From the NCBI GenBank assembly GCA_958295845.1, contig OY282376.1:1501022-1565021 (forward strand): a stretch of 64,000 bases of DNA, written 5' to 3'. Numbering within the stretch: position 1 is the first letter of the stretch; the number at the start of each line of letters is the position of its first letter. The translations under genes and the position numbers were made by a program. Of the stretch, positions 52,809 to 61,931 are shown one piece after another. Source of the stretch: Caldilineaceae bacterium (GTDB lineage: Bacteria > Chloroflexota > Anaerolineae > Caldilineales > Caldilineaceae). Under the pieces are notes generated by a model, which was not told the origin of the DNA, ran no database searches, and was given only the letters and a program-made list of their open reading frames with translations.

Positions 52809-54509
52809 TTAACCTGAAACAGACCAGTTCACCGCGTTGGCGTAGCCGTTACTCCACGGATAGTAGCGGTTCCACAAGGCGTCCTCGTTGAAACCTTGTA
52901 CCCGCTTGTTGACTGCCACCGGGCCGATGAACTGCAGGAAGGGCATCATCGGCAGTTCATCGTTGAGGCGCTTCTGGATCTCCTCGTGAATCGCCATGCG
53001 CTCTTCAAGGTCGACAGTGGTCGCGGTCTGATTGAATAGCTCCTGCGCATCCGCGTCGCCCCACGGTGTCGTGCAGCGCTCCGAATCGGTGAAGAAGGAG
53101 TTGTACTGCTCGGGGAATGAGAAGCCCCAACCCTGATAATACATCTCAAAGTCACAGGCACTCTGTGTCTCTGTAGCCGAAGTGCCTTCCAGGTACTGGA
53201 GCTGCGTCTCTACACCGACAGCGGCCAGGTTCTGCTGAATCGCGGCCATGATGTCTTGGTGCAGGGCATCGCTGTAATACCAGTTGACGCGCAGCACATT
53301 GTCCGGGTCCCAGGTGCCGTCCGCTTCGGCCGCGGCCAGCAACTCTTTGGACTTTTCGGGATTGTACTCGTACTGGTTGAGGCCGTCAGCCAGCCACGGG
53401 CGCATCTCCATGTACGAGTTGTAGGGCGTGCACAGGCCGGAGTAGAGGCCCTCGCAGATTCCCTCACGGTCAATGGCGTAAGCCAGGGCCTGGCGCACGC
53501 GCTTGTCTGCAAGGACTGGTGACTCGTAGTTCAGGAGGAAGACGCGAATGTAGTTGCGGTTGACCAGATGGACGTTTACGTTATCCAGTTCCAGAGACTG
53601 CTCGTAGAAATCCTGCGGAACGTTCCAGACGTCCAATTCTCCCTTCTGCAGGGCGATAAACTGGGTATCGGCCGCGCCGAAGTTCTTGAAAATGATGCGC
53701 TCAAGTTTGGGCGCACCGCCGTAGTAATCATCATTGCGTACCAACTCGACGAACTGGTCACGCTCTGCACGCACGAATTTGAACGGGCCGGAGCCGATGT
53801 TCAGTTCGGGTGTATACCAGGCCGGCGCATGGTGCTCTACGATATCTGTTGGCGCCACGTTATTGAAGATGTGCGCCGGCAGGATCTGCAGATCAGTTGT
53901 TGCCGAAAGGTGCCAGCCAACGTTCGTTTCCTCCAACTCGAAGACGACGTTGAAGTCGTCCGTCGCGTAGACGCCCGGCAACTCATCGCTCGCGCCGTCG
54001 TAGTAGTCCTGCCCACCCTTAAGCGCGCTGATCCAGCGGCGGGGGTTGATGTTGGTGTCCTGGTTCAGGATGAACCGAACCGTCTCAACCACATCGTTCG
54101 CCGTGACCGGCTCGCCGTCATGCCACCTGGCGTCCTCGCGCAGTTTGAACGAGTACACGGTGGCGTCGTCGGAAATCTCCCACTCCAAAGCCAGGTCCGG
54201 GTGGGTGTCGTTGTTGCGGTCCAGGTCAAACAAGCGGCTGTGGGTCAGCATGGCCGGCGTGTTGCTGCTGTAGCCGTACTGGTAGGTCGGTCGGAACGGG
54301 CTGAATGTCCCCCAGGGCGAACTTGTGGACATCGTCAATGTTCCGCCGTCCATAGCGGCAGATTCTTCGGCCGGCGCCTCAGCTTCAGCCATCGCCGCGG
54401 GCTCGTCACTCGGTGCAGCGGCCGGGACGCAGGCGGTAATCATGACGCCGGCGGCCGCCGTCGCGGATACGCTCAGGAAATCACGGCGAGATAGTCTCGA
54501 TTTCTTCAT
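52809..54509 (-). CDS. Family-5 ABC importer substrate-binding lipoprotein with Tat-type signal
   Basis: The product has 566 residues from the ATG at 54509. Upstream open frame to 54587 is not protein-like. The N-terminus is MKKSRLSRRDFLSVSATAA followed by GVMITAC (Cys27), combining a twin-arginine motif with a lipobox. This suggests export by the Tat pathway, unlike the Sec-type signals of the other SBPs in the window. The body shows RWHDGEPVTANDVVETVR, RVRQALAYAIDREGI and YNPEKSKELLAAAEADG. It serves the permeases at 50.8-52.7 kb. The enzyme set after them (GH-like propellers, aminotransferase, amidohydrolases) is probably co-regulated. Ligand unknown. Confidence 0.92.
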   Translation of the reverse strand: MKKSRLSRRDFLSVSATAAAGVMITACVPAAAPSDEPAAMAEAEAPAEESAAMDGGTLTMSTSSPWGTFSPFRPTYQYGYSSNTPAMLTHSRLFDLDRNNDTHPDLALEWEISDDATVYSFKLREDARWHDGEPVTANDVVETVRFILNQDTNINPRRWISALKGGQDYYDGASDELPGVYATDDFNVVFELEETNVGWHLSATTDLQILPAHIFNNVAPTDIVEHHAPAWYTPELNIGSGPFKFVRAERDQFVELVRNDDYYGGAPKLERIIFKNFGAADTQFIALQKGELDVWNVPQDFYEQSLELDNVNVHLVNRNYIRVFLLNYESPVLADKRVRQALAYAIDREGICEGLYSGLCTPYNSYMEMRPWLADGLNQYEYNPEKSKELLAAAEADGTWDPDNVLRVNWYYSDALHQDIMAAIQQNLAAVGVETQLQYLEGTSATETQSACDFEMYYQGWGFSFPEQYNSFFTDSERCTTPWGDADAQELFNQTATTVDLEERMAIHEEIQKRLNDELPMMPFLQFIGPVAVNKRVQGFNEDALWNRYYPWSNGYANAVNWSVSG

Positions 54510-54917
54510 GGTATTTGCTCCATCTGGTTCTTGAGGCTCGATTGAGAGGTGGATCCGACAATGAGAACTCGTCGAAGTAGAAAGCATTGGGAGTGTGTCA
54601 GCCCCCGATTTCGTGACCCGCGTTTTCGTACTCCTTCTCCTGTTACAACACGATCTGTGATTTCAATGGGTTGACGACGCTACCTGAGAATGGTGGGTTG
54701 CACTGCCTCTCAGACAGCATCCAGTCGCGAAAATGGCTGTTGCATCCACCTGCGTGAAAGTGTAGCGGGGCGGAATTCTAAAACCGGCTGCTTGCTCGGC
54801 GCCTGAAAAGCTCTTAACATATCCCTCCGATCCGGAGTCTGTCGGACTTCCTGAGTACGTCCAGAAGCTTTTGAGGTGGCTTCATTCAGGGCGCGGCATA
54901 CCGTTGACAGTGGCCGA

Positions 54918-54946
54918 AGTCTAGCATTTACGTCTTGTCGTGTCAA
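54918..54946 (-). promoter_or_regulatory. Predicted promoter for the 54.5-kb SBP locus
   Basis: On the minus strand a perfect TTGACA (54946-54941), a 17-base spacer and TAGACT (54923-54918) precede the SBP start by about 410 bases. On the plus strand another TTGACA at 54904-54909 makes an inverted pair around the spacer. The rest of the 54510-55001 gap contains no gene, leaving a long leader. Confidence 0.45.
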
Positions 54947-55001
54947 TGCACACGAATTCCTGCTTCGCCATCGACACTTCAGGAATCTGGCTCACTCGTG
55001 C

Positions 55002-55709
55002 CTACACGTCGCTGAAGTCAATCTGAACTTCCCCCAGTCTGATCTCGCCCGAAGGAAGTTTACTCCTGTCCACCTCATAGTCCACTTCCGCACGTCGCGC
55101 GTGTGGACCCCTTTGCTGCGGACTCAGAGGCACGATCGTTAGCGGGTGTAACAGCAGAATGATATCGATATTGACGTCCCGCAGCACACTGTCAATATCG
55201 CCCCAGCCATACACGTCGGTCAGATCATGGCGGGCGCCCAGGCAGAGCCACTGCTCTGCGTCCGGCGCCAGTGTAACTGTCTGCTCCGACCAGTCCGGCG
55301 TCACTGCAAATGACTGCGAAGTCAATACAAAGTTAATCGCCTTGTCCCCCACTCGCGACTGGCAGTGCAATCGTAACTCAGCCCCCTGCCAGTCGACTTC
55401 GCCTTTCAGCCGCAAGGTAAGGCGCGCATTGCGGAAATCACGCGGGTATCCGCCGTCGATAAAGCGGTTCCCGCCCAGGAGAGGCGCATAACTCCCGCCG
55501 GGATCGTCCTGGTGGGCCGTATGCAGGATAAACAGAAGACGAAGATAGCCGCCCCCGGGCGGTGCGTGGTTGGAATCGATACCCCAGGGGCTGCGCGAAA
55601 CCAGTGCCCCGTCTTCGACGACAGCCGGCGCCGGACGGTTAGGCCCCAACCAGGCTATCCATCCGCCCGCTCCATCTTCGAAAGTCTCACGGTAGGTTAG
55701 GCTTCTCAA
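55002..55709 (-). CDS. Hypothetical beta-sandwich protein, carbohydrate-binding-module-like
   Basis: The product has 235 residues with a TTG start and GGGGGACAAG upstream. The opening FEDGAGGWIAWLGPN, strand-rich sequence and motifs such as RNARLTLRLKGEVDWQGAELRL and DWSEQTVTLAPDAEQWLCLG resemble family 4/11-type carbohydrate-binding modules or galactose-binding-like domains. There is no catalytic domain and no signal peptide, so this would be a stand-alone intracellular sugar-binding or enzyme-accessory protein. It follows the oxidoreductase gene after 19 bases. Assignment rests on pattern only. Confidence 0.6.
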   Translation of the reverse strand: MRSLTYRETFEDGAGGWIAWLGPNRPAPAVVEDGALVSRSPWGIDSNHAPPGGGYLRLLFILHTAHQDDPGGSYAPLLGGNRFIDGGYPRDFRNARLTLRLKGEVDWQGAELRLHCQSRVGDKAINFVLTSQSFAVTPDWSEQTVTLAPDAEQWLCLGARHDLTDVYGWGDIDSVLRDVNIDIILLLHPLTIVPLSPQQRGPHARRAEVDYEVDRSKLPSGEIRLGEVQIDFSDV

Positions 55710-55728
55710 CGCGACTTGTCCCCCACTG

Positions 55729-56832
55729 TCACTTGGCGATGGAAACGGAGCGCCCCGTATCCGAAGACGCCTTGGCCGCCTCGATGATCTCCAGCATATG
55801 CACCGAATCCTCGATTGGCGCCGGCGCCGGCGCGCCGCTCAGCGCGGCATCAAAGAAATCTCGGTACAACGCCTCCGCCATGACGCCCCCGTAGCCCGGC
55901 GCATGCGGAATCGCGAAGCGTTCACGGCGGACGCCGCCCGTATTCCAGCCTCGCGATTCGCTGAATAGTGTATAGGTGGAAGTCAGCTCAACTTCGCTCC
56001 CACCCGACGTCTCCTCCTGTGGCTCGAGGAGCGGCATAATCGCATACCCTTCCGTCCCCCGCATGCCGATATAGAAGTCGTACGTGGCCTTGCCGCCCCG
56101 CAAATGGTAGCCGGCCTGGAACGTGCCCATCCGGCCGCTCTCAAACTTGAGCAGCAACAGTCCCGTATCCTCAACCGCAATCCGCTCCGGATTCAGGTTG
56201 CCTAGCATCGCCATCACCTCTACCACCCGCTCCTGCATAAGATAGAGCACCAGGTCCAGGCAATGGCAGCCAAGCCACGTGAGGATGCCATGACCTGCTG
56301 TCTCGGGATCGAAGAGATAAGTAGATGTATCACGGTAGAGCACCAGGCCGTTCAACATCTTGGCCTCTATCGTCATCACGTCGCCGAGCGCGCCTTCGTC
56401 CAGCGCCCGTTTCAGGCTGAGCGCCATCGGATGATAGCGCCATTGGAGCATCGCCCCTGCCGTTACGCCCTTCCGTTTGGCGAGCTCCGCGACCCTCCGC
56501 ATATCGTCCGCACAAGTCGCCGCAGGCTTGTCGTACAGTACCGGCAGACCTGCGCTGACGACCTTCTCCATGATGGCAGGCGCATGATCAGGGCGTGCGC
56601 ACATGATCACCACGTCCAGGTCGGCTCGCTCCAACAGCGCATCCACGCTGGTATACTTGCCGACCACCCGCGCCGACTCGCCGGCCAGGTCGTCCACGTT
56701 GACAAGGTCCGAGGCCGCGCAGACGTGGATCGACCCGACCTCCTCCAACTGGTCCAGAACGCTGACGTGGCCGAGTTCGTGTCCGTGGGATGAAATTGCG
56801 CCTACAACCAGCTGATTTTCTCTGGACATCAT
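55729..56832 (-). CDS. Gfo/Idh/MocA-family NAD(P)-dependent oxidoreductase, copy B
   Basis: The product has 367 residues. A Rossmann-like N-terminus is present, but the first loop reads VGAISSHGHELG rather than GxGxxG, which is unusual. DLDVVIMCARPDHAPAIMEKV and LPVLYDKPAATC follow, with DKP replacing the canonical EKP lysine motif. The C-terminal sugar-binding domain holds TYLFDPETAGHGILTWLGCHCLD, where the His of the GxxxDxxxH motif appears shifted. The family oxidises or reduces sugars, inositols or amino sugars. It starts eight bases after the related gene at 56841. Confidence 0.85.
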   Translation of the reverse strand: MMSRENQLVVGAISSHGHELGHVSVLDQLEEVGSIHVCAASDLVNVDDLAGESARVVGKYTSVDALLERADLDVVIMCARPDHAPAIMEKVVSAGLPVLYDKPAATCADDMRRVAELAKRKGVTAGAMLQWRYHPMALSLKRALDEGALGDVMTIEAKMLNGLVLYRDTSTYLFDPETAGHGILTWLGCHCLDLVLYLMQERVVEVMAMLGNLNPERIAVEDTGLLLLKFESGRMGTFQAGYHLRGGKATYDFYIGMRGTEGYAIMPLLEPQEETSGGSEVELTSTYTLFSESRGWNTGGVRRERFAIPHAPGYGGVMAEALYRDFFDAALSGAPAPAPIEDSVHMLEIIEAAKASSDTGRSVSIAK

Positions 56833-56840
56833 CCTCTACC

Positions 56841-57869
56841 TTATTCGCGCGGCAGCGGCAATTCGACCTTTGCGCTGCCCTGTGTCTGCGAGATTAGTGC
56901 CGCTAGCATGATTTCCAGAGACTCCCTGCCCCGGTAGGGAGAAGAACTGCTGGGCGCGTCATGCAGTACCATATTGGCCATCTCCTGGACCGCCGGGATC
57001 AGGTTCGCGCCAAAGGGATCGGCGTAGCTCCTCCCTGGCGGCGGCGGCACCTGAATAGGCGTGCCTTCCTTCTCTTCCGACTTCCAGGCCGTACAGTGCT
57101 TGTCGGTGAGCCAGTAGCGTCCGTTCGGTCCCTGCAAATCATACTCAAACAGCTGAGGCGTCAACTTGGCGCTGTTCACGATGCCGCGCACGCCATTCGC
57201 AAATTCGATGATGATCGTCGAGCCCGGATCATACTGCGGGTCCTTGCCGCCCTTGCCATCGTAGACCGGGCCGTAGTCCTCAAACCCCTGCTCGTGCGCC
57301 GCAATCACCCAGACCGGCGAAGCGTTGGCAAAGAAACAGACACCGTCGATCAAGTGCGTGCCGTTGCGAAACAGCATCGATCGCCGGCCGCCCATGTGGG
57401 CAACGATCCGCGTCAGCCCGCCGATCTCACCGTCCCATACCGCTTTCTTGACGCCTTGATACGAAGGTATCCAGCTGCGCGTGTGGTCCACCGACATCTT
57501 GGTACCATTGGCTTCAATCGTCTCGATGATCCGGTCAGCGTCCTTGATCGTTGTCGTCAGGGGCTTTTCGCAGATGACGCCGCGGATGCCGGCATTCGAA
57601 GCATCGCAGACCGGGTCTGCGTGCAGGTGGTCCGGCGTCGCCACGCTGACCACGTCCAGCCGTTCCTTCTCGAACATCTCATGGTAGTCGGTGTACTGCT
57701 CGATGCTCCCGGGAGGAAGTTCGGCCCGCTCAAAGAAGCGCGGAAAAACATCCGGATTGAGGTCGCAGATGGCCACCAGTTCGTACTCCGGCGCACGCGC
57801 ATAGGCGTAGCCATGGGAACCGCCCAGTCCACCACCAATTACGGCCGCGCGCAGCTTTGCTTCTGACAT
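56841..57869 (-). CDS. Gfo/Idh/MocA-family NAD(P)-dependent oxidoreductase, copy A
   Basis: The product has 342 residues, with AAGGAG before the ATG. The NAD-binding loop is VIGGGLGGSHGYAYA, followed by LDVVSVATPDHLHADP and GVICEKPLTTT with the catalytic-type EKP lysine. The C-terminal half carries RNGTHLIDGVCFFA, matching the GxHxxD substrate motif. It is a standard family member and, with copy B, could carry out successive redox steps on an imported sugar or cyclitol. It is preceded by the DppC gene at 58.0 kb after 147 bases. Confidence 0.9.
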   Translation of the reverse strand: MSEAKLRAAVIGGGLGGSHGYAYARAPEYELVAICDLNPDVFPRFFERAELPPGSIEQYTDYHEMFEKERLDVVSVATPDHLHADPVCDASNAGIRGVICEKPLTTTIKDADRIIETIEANGTKMSVDHTRSWIPSYQGVKKAVWDGEIGGLTRIVAHMGGRRSMLFRNGTHLIDGVCFFANASPVWVIAAHEQGFEDYGPVYDGKGGKDPQYDPGSTIIIEFANGVRGIVNSAKLTPQLFEYDLQGPNGRYWLTDKHCTAWKSEEKEGTPIQVPPPPGRSYADPFGANLIPAVQEMANMVLHDAPSSSSPYRGRESLEIMLAALISQTQGSAKVELPLPRE

Positions 57870-58016
57870 GGTAACTCCTTATGGTCCTGTGTCTCTGGAT
57901 GTCGCCAGGGGTCCCCCGGCAATGGTGTTCAGGCGTTTGGCAGCAATCGGAGGAAAATCAGTCTTACAGTTATCGCCCGACCGCCTACGCTTCGGCTGGA
58001 AATAATTGAACGCCGG

Positions 58017-59009
58017 TCAAATTGAGCGTTTCGAGCGGGGATTGAGGGCGTCGTTCAGACCGTCGCCCAGGAAGTTGATGCCTAGTGTGACGATCGCAAG
58101 CGTCAATGCCGGTACAGCCACCAGCCAGGGGCGATAGGACCAGCTGCCGATATTGGATGCGATCATATTGCCCCAACTGGCCTGTGGGGGCTGAACGCCG
58201 ATGCCCAGGTAACTGAGCGACGACTCGAGTACCATCGCGCTGGAGAAGCTGAATGTCAAGGTGACAATCACCGGCCCAAGCGCGTTGGGCAAGAGATGCC
58301 GCACCGCGATCTTCAGCTCAGAAACGCCGACTGACTTGGCCGCCTCAATGTACTGCTCCTCGCGCAGGGAGAAAATCTGGCCCCGGATCAAGCGAGCATA
58401 GCCGGGCCAGGAGACAAACGCCAGCCCTCCAAAGACGACCAGCAGATCGAGCCAGGTCGTGTCCGCGAAAAGAGGGAAGCCGCTCACATCGTAAATGTTC
58501 TCGGCCCACGTTACAACCGGCTCCTTGATTGAAACCGCGATCAGCGCCGCCAAAAGCAGGCCGGGAACCGACATCACGATGTCGATGATTCGACCGGTAA
58601 TGTTATCGGCCAGCGCACCGCCGTAGCCTGCGATGGCGCCGATGATGACGCCGATGATAACGCTGATGACGGTTGTGAAGATGGCAACGAGCGTAGCCGT
58701 GCGGGCGCCCCATAGCACGCGGCTGAAGAGGTCCCTGCCGATCTCATCGGTACCGAGCCAGTGATCGGGGCTGGGCATTTTGGCTACATTCAGCAGGTCC
58801 TGCTCGGTATAGGAGTAGGGGGCGATGTAGGGACCTAGAAGGGCGGAAATCAGTAAGAAGAGGGTGATGATGAGACCGATGATGGAAAGACGATTGCGCA
58901 GCAGCCGTCCTATTGCATCCCGCCAGAGCGACCGCGTCCTGAGAGCGCCATCCCCTGCCAACTCTTCTCCCAAGCCCTCGTTCGATACGTTTTCGCTGCT
59001 TTCGCTCAT
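58017..59009 (-). CDS. Dpp/Opp-type ABC transporter permease (DppC-like)
   Basis: The product has 330 residues, with AGGAAC before the ATG. A Ser/Glu-rich N-tail of about 30 residues precedes RLLRNRLSIIGLIITLFLLIS. Signatures are HWLGTDEIGRDLFSRVL, the EAA loop QYIEAAKSVGVSELKIAVRH, ESSLSYLGIGVQPPQASWGN and GDGLNDALNPRSKRSI. It shares with the 34.4-kb copy a periplasmic insert after SIKEPVVTW and a similar C-terminus, suggesting recent common origin of the two importers. Confidence 0.93.
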   Translation of the reverse strand: MSESSENVSNEGLGEELAGDGALRTRSLWRDAIGRLLRNRLSIIGLIITLFLLISALLGPYIAPYSYTEQDLLNVAKMPSPDHWLGTDEIGRDLFSRVLWGARTATLVAIFTTVISVIIGVIIGAIAGYGGALADNITGRIIDIVMSVPGLLLAALIAVSIKEPVVTWAENIYDVSGFPLFADTTWLDLLVVFGGLAFVSWPGYARLIRGQIFSLREEQYIEAAKSVGVSELKIAVRHLLPNALGPVIVTLTFSFSSAMVLESSLSYLGIGVQPPQASWGNMIASNIGSWSYRPWLVAVPALTLAIVTLGINFLGDGLNDALNPRSKRSI

Positions 59010-59094
59010 CGAATGATGTTCCTGAAATTCCGCTTTGGGCGGCTACGCCACTGTATGGACCCGGCCGCCTGCGATGAATGATTCACAAGCCTGA

Positions 59095-60045
59095 CTATTC
59101 AATCTTTATCCGTGGATCGAGGAAGGGATACACGAGGTCAACGATAAGGTTTGTGAGAATAATCATTACCGCGCTGACCATGGTAACGCCCATTATCACA
59201 GGATAATCAAATCCGCGAAAACCGGCTTCCGCCACGCCCCCGAATCCAGGAATAGCGAAGATGCTGTCGAGGAAAATGCTGCCTACGATCAACCCTTCAG
59301 CGATGAAACCCAGCGTGGTGACAACCGGAATCAGCGCGTTGCGAAGAATGTGGCGAAGAATGATGCGCCACATGTGCAGACCCTTCATCTTGGCCGTGCG
59401 AACATAGTCCATTGAAAAGACTTCCAGCACGGCGGCACGCGTCTGCCGAACAACGACAGGCAGAGGCCCCAATGCAAGAATAAAGACTGGGAGAATCACC
59501 TTCGTCTGGAAGAGACCATCCCAACCTCGGGGCACTCTCATAATATCAAGAACCAGGACAAAAAGGACCAGGAGAAGCGGCGCAAGCACAAAGACAGGTA
59601 CGGTACGAAAACCGAGAGTGCCCCCTACAATTGTATAGTCAAGCCAGGTGTTCTGCTTAAGCGCCGCAAGGCAGCCCAGGGGAATGCCCAGAAGCGTGGT
59701 TACCACGGCTCCCGCTAGGCCCATTTGGAAGGAGATAGGGAAGGTCTTAACGATCATGCGCAGCACATTGCGCTGGCCGTTGATTGAGATACCCAGGTCT
59801 CCCTGCATCAGCCGCCCAATCCAGCGGGTGAACTGGACCCAGTAGGAATCATTCAAACCATACTGGTCCCGGATTCTCTCGATTACCTCCTCTTTAGCGA
59901 GCGTGTCGAGCGTCCCCTCAAACTGGGTCATCATCATTGCCACAGGATCAAATGGGCTGAGCACAGTCAATGTGAAAGTGATGAGGAGCACCGCGATAAA
60001 TGTTGGGACGGCTACTGCCAGGCGCTTAAGCGTATAAAAGAACAT
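59095..60045 (-). CDS. Dpp/Opp-type ABC transporter permease (DppB-like)
   Basis: The product has 316 residues, with GGGGAGATG before the ATG. Signatures are LTVLSPFDPVAMMM (Phe in place of the usual Gly of APGDP), IRDQYGLNDSYWVQFTRWIG, the EAA loop DYVRTAKMKGLHMWRIILRH and FLDSIFAIPGFGGVAEAGF. It pairs with the DppC gene 85 bases downstream. Two or three SBP genes precede it. Confidence 0.92.
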   Translation of the reverse strand: MFFYTLKRLAVAVPTFIAVLLITFTLTVLSPFDPVAMMMTQFEGTLDTLAKEEVIERIRDQYGLNDSYWVQFTRWIGRLMQGDLGISINGQRNVLRMIVKTFPISFQMGLAGAVVTTLLGIPLGCLAALKQNTWLDYTIVGGTLGFRTVPVFVLAPLLLVLFVLVLDIMRVPRGWDGLFQTKVILPVFILALGPLPVVVRQTRAAVLEVFSMDYVRTAKMKGLHMWRIILRHILRNALIPVVTTLGFIAEGLIVGSIFLDSIFAIPGFGGVAEAGFRGFDYPVIMGVTMVSAVMIILTNLIVDLVYPFLDPRIKIE

Positions 60046-60138
60046 GCTGCATCTCCCCGGGGATGCAATTGCTGAGAGCTACCGCTGCCTCAGATTCGAA
60101 CTTCGGCAGCGGCAGCTCAACAAAGGTTCTGTCGCCGG

Positions 60139-61827
60139 CTAACGCTCCGCGACATACATGTCGAGTAGCGAAATCCAGTTGTTGTCCACGTTTGTATCAA
60201 ACCCCACAATCCAGGGCTTTGTGTTGTACTCGTACAGATCCCAGATCATCGGCAGGAAGTAGTAGTGCCCCAGTATGCGGGACTCCACCTCCTGTACAAA
60301 GTCACAGTATTCAGGGTCAGCCGAGGAGTGAAGCGACATCTCGTCCACCAGTGCGCCCAGTTCTTCGTCCACGATATTGATCTGTCTGCCTGGATCGCCC
60401 AGACGCTGATAGAAGCCGTTCATCCATTCAGAAGAGTCCGGAATGACAGCGCCGGAGCTCCGTCGCAATACCTGCACCTCGTCGCCCTCCTGGCCCCAAG
60501 CGTCGATACGTCCAGGACGCATCTCGACATTGGTAATGCCCAGATTATTCTTCCACATCTCCATCATGATCTCGGCAGTGCGAATATAGTTGGGCGATTG
60601 GCCGTTCGTGGTAATGCGAATCTTCGGCAGGTCGTCAGGCCCTCCATACTTGGAGGCGGCCAGCTCTTCCTTCGCAAGTTCCGGATTGTAGCCGAAATCC
60701 GGCCAATTGTCGGCCTTGAAACACTGGATTTCCGGCGTGAGGTGGGTCTTCATGACCCGGTCACTGCGCGCCCCTTCCCATGCCGCGTCGATAGCCAGGT
60801 CCCAATCTACCGCGTGGACCAGCGCACGGCGCACATTGATGTCATCGAACGGGGGCAGTTCCGTATTCAACGTGTAGAAGAAATTGGTGGCATAAGGGAT
60901 CAGAGTGAAGCTCTCCGGGTTCTCTGCCCGCAGGGGCTCGCGGATGTTGGTGAGCCAGTGGGCGACGTCCACCTCGTCGTTCTGCCACATGATGTAGGAG
61001 ACGTTTTCGTCCGCCGACGCCATACCGATGATGCGCTCAATGTAGGGCCTTCTGTCGCCCCACCACATCGGGTTCTGTTCTACTTCATACTCCTGCGTGT
61101 CCGGATCCCAGACCTTTACCTTGAAGGGGCCGTTCACGCGCGCTGTGCCGTCGGCGGCCCAAAACTCGCCCCCATCCAGTATGTCCTCCAATTTGACGAT
61201 CGCCGTATTGTAGTTCGCCAATGTATCGATCAGAATCGGCTTCGGCGCCGTCAGTTTGATATCCAGCGTCTTGTCATCCACCACCACCAGGCCGGGAATC
61301 TCGTCAGCTTCGCCGTCGACCACCGGCTGAATGCCTTCGATCAACTTGATGGCGCTGTAGTTGAACATACGGCAGCCAATACATTCAGGACTCACCGCAT
61401 ACTCCCAGTACACCTTCACGTCCTGGGCCGTAACCGCTGAGCCATCCGACCAAATCGCGTCGGGATGAATGTGGATCGTGTATGTCAGGCCATCGTCGCT
61501 GACGTCATAGCCGGTGGCCAGCCAGGGCTGCGGATTGTGCTCATAGTCTCGCAAAAACAAAGTCATCCAGATGTGCGAGACGAAAGGCCTTCCGAAACCA
61601 CCCTCTGAGGCCGGATTCATGCGACTGAAGTTTCGTGTCACATACCGGATAACCTGCTCCTCCGCGGCATCGTCCGGCAACGGCCGCGCGGCCATCTCTT
61701 CTCCTTCATCCGCCATGGCGTCGCCGCCGGTGTCTGCCGGTCCTGCCGGCGCCGCACAGGCCGCAACGAGCAGCACAAGAATGAACAGCAGCGAAGCATA
61801 TAGATACGACTGTCTTCTGCCTTTCAT
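60139..61827 (-). CDS. Family-5 ABC importer substrate-binding lipoprotein (tandem copy nearest the permeases)
   Basis: The product has 562 residues from the ATG at 61827, with AGGAGG nine bases upstream. The signal ends at LVAAC (Cys24), followed by a Pro/Asp/Glu linker. Body motifs are IWSDGSAVTAQDVKVYWEYA, VNGPFKVKVWDPD, VRRALVHAVDWDLAI and PELAKEELAASKYGGPDDLP. A CIGCRMF pair of cysteines occurs near residue 150 and is matched in the upstream paralogue (CISCWTY), perhaps a disulfide. It is very similar to the SBPs encoded at 61932 and 63698, and the three form a tandem family with probably different ligands. Confidence 0.93.
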   Translation of the reverse strand: MKGRRQSYLYASLLFILVLLVAACAAPAGPADTGGDAMADEGEEMAARPLPDDAAEEQVIRYVTRNFSRMNPASEGGFGRPFVSHIWMTLFLRDYEHNPQPWLATGYDVSDDGLTYTIHIHPDAIWSDGSAVTAQDVKVYWEYAVSPECIGCRMFNYSAIKLIEGIQPVVDGEADEIPGLVVVDDKTLDIKLTAPKPILIDTLANYNTAIVKLEDILDGGEFWAADGTARVNGPFKVKVWDPDTQEYEVEQNPMWWGDRRPYIERIIGMASADENVSYIMWQNDEVDVAHWLTNIREPLRAENPESFTLIPYATNFFYTLNTELPPFDDINVRRALVHAVDWDLAIDAAWEGARSDRVMKTHLTPEIQCFKADNWPDFGYNPELAKEELAASKYGGPDDLPKIRITTNGQSPNYIRTAEIMMEMWKNNLGITNVEMRPGRIDAWGQEGDEVQVLRRSSGAVIPDSSEWMNGFYQRLGDPGRQINIVDEELGALVDEMSLHSSADPEYCDFVQEVESRILGHYYFLPMIWDLYEYNTKPWIVGFDTNVDNNWISLLDMYVAER

Positions 61828-61879
61828 CTGTATCATCCTCCTATCCTCTGCAATCTGAAGCACTATACTGCTGGGCAAC

Positions 61880-61918
61880 GAAGAGAGGTGGAAACTCGGA
61901 CTGCTTCCACCCCTCTTC
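61880..61918 (-). terminator. Hairpin between tandem SBP genes
   Basis: Arms GAAGAG-x-GGTGGAA and TTCCACC-x-CTCTTC pair around an 11-base loop, 14 bases past the SBP stop at 61932. The trailing minus-strand sequence is CGTTGCCC, not a T-run, so attenuation or mRNA protection is more likely than full termination. Confidence 0.5.
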
Positions 61919-61931
61919 TATCAGCTCTGAC

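Noticed and set aside
54510..55001. A riboswitch in the long leader of the 54.5-kb SBP locus
   Set aside because: No recognisable conserved riboswitch core and no terminator/antiterminator pair was found by eye.
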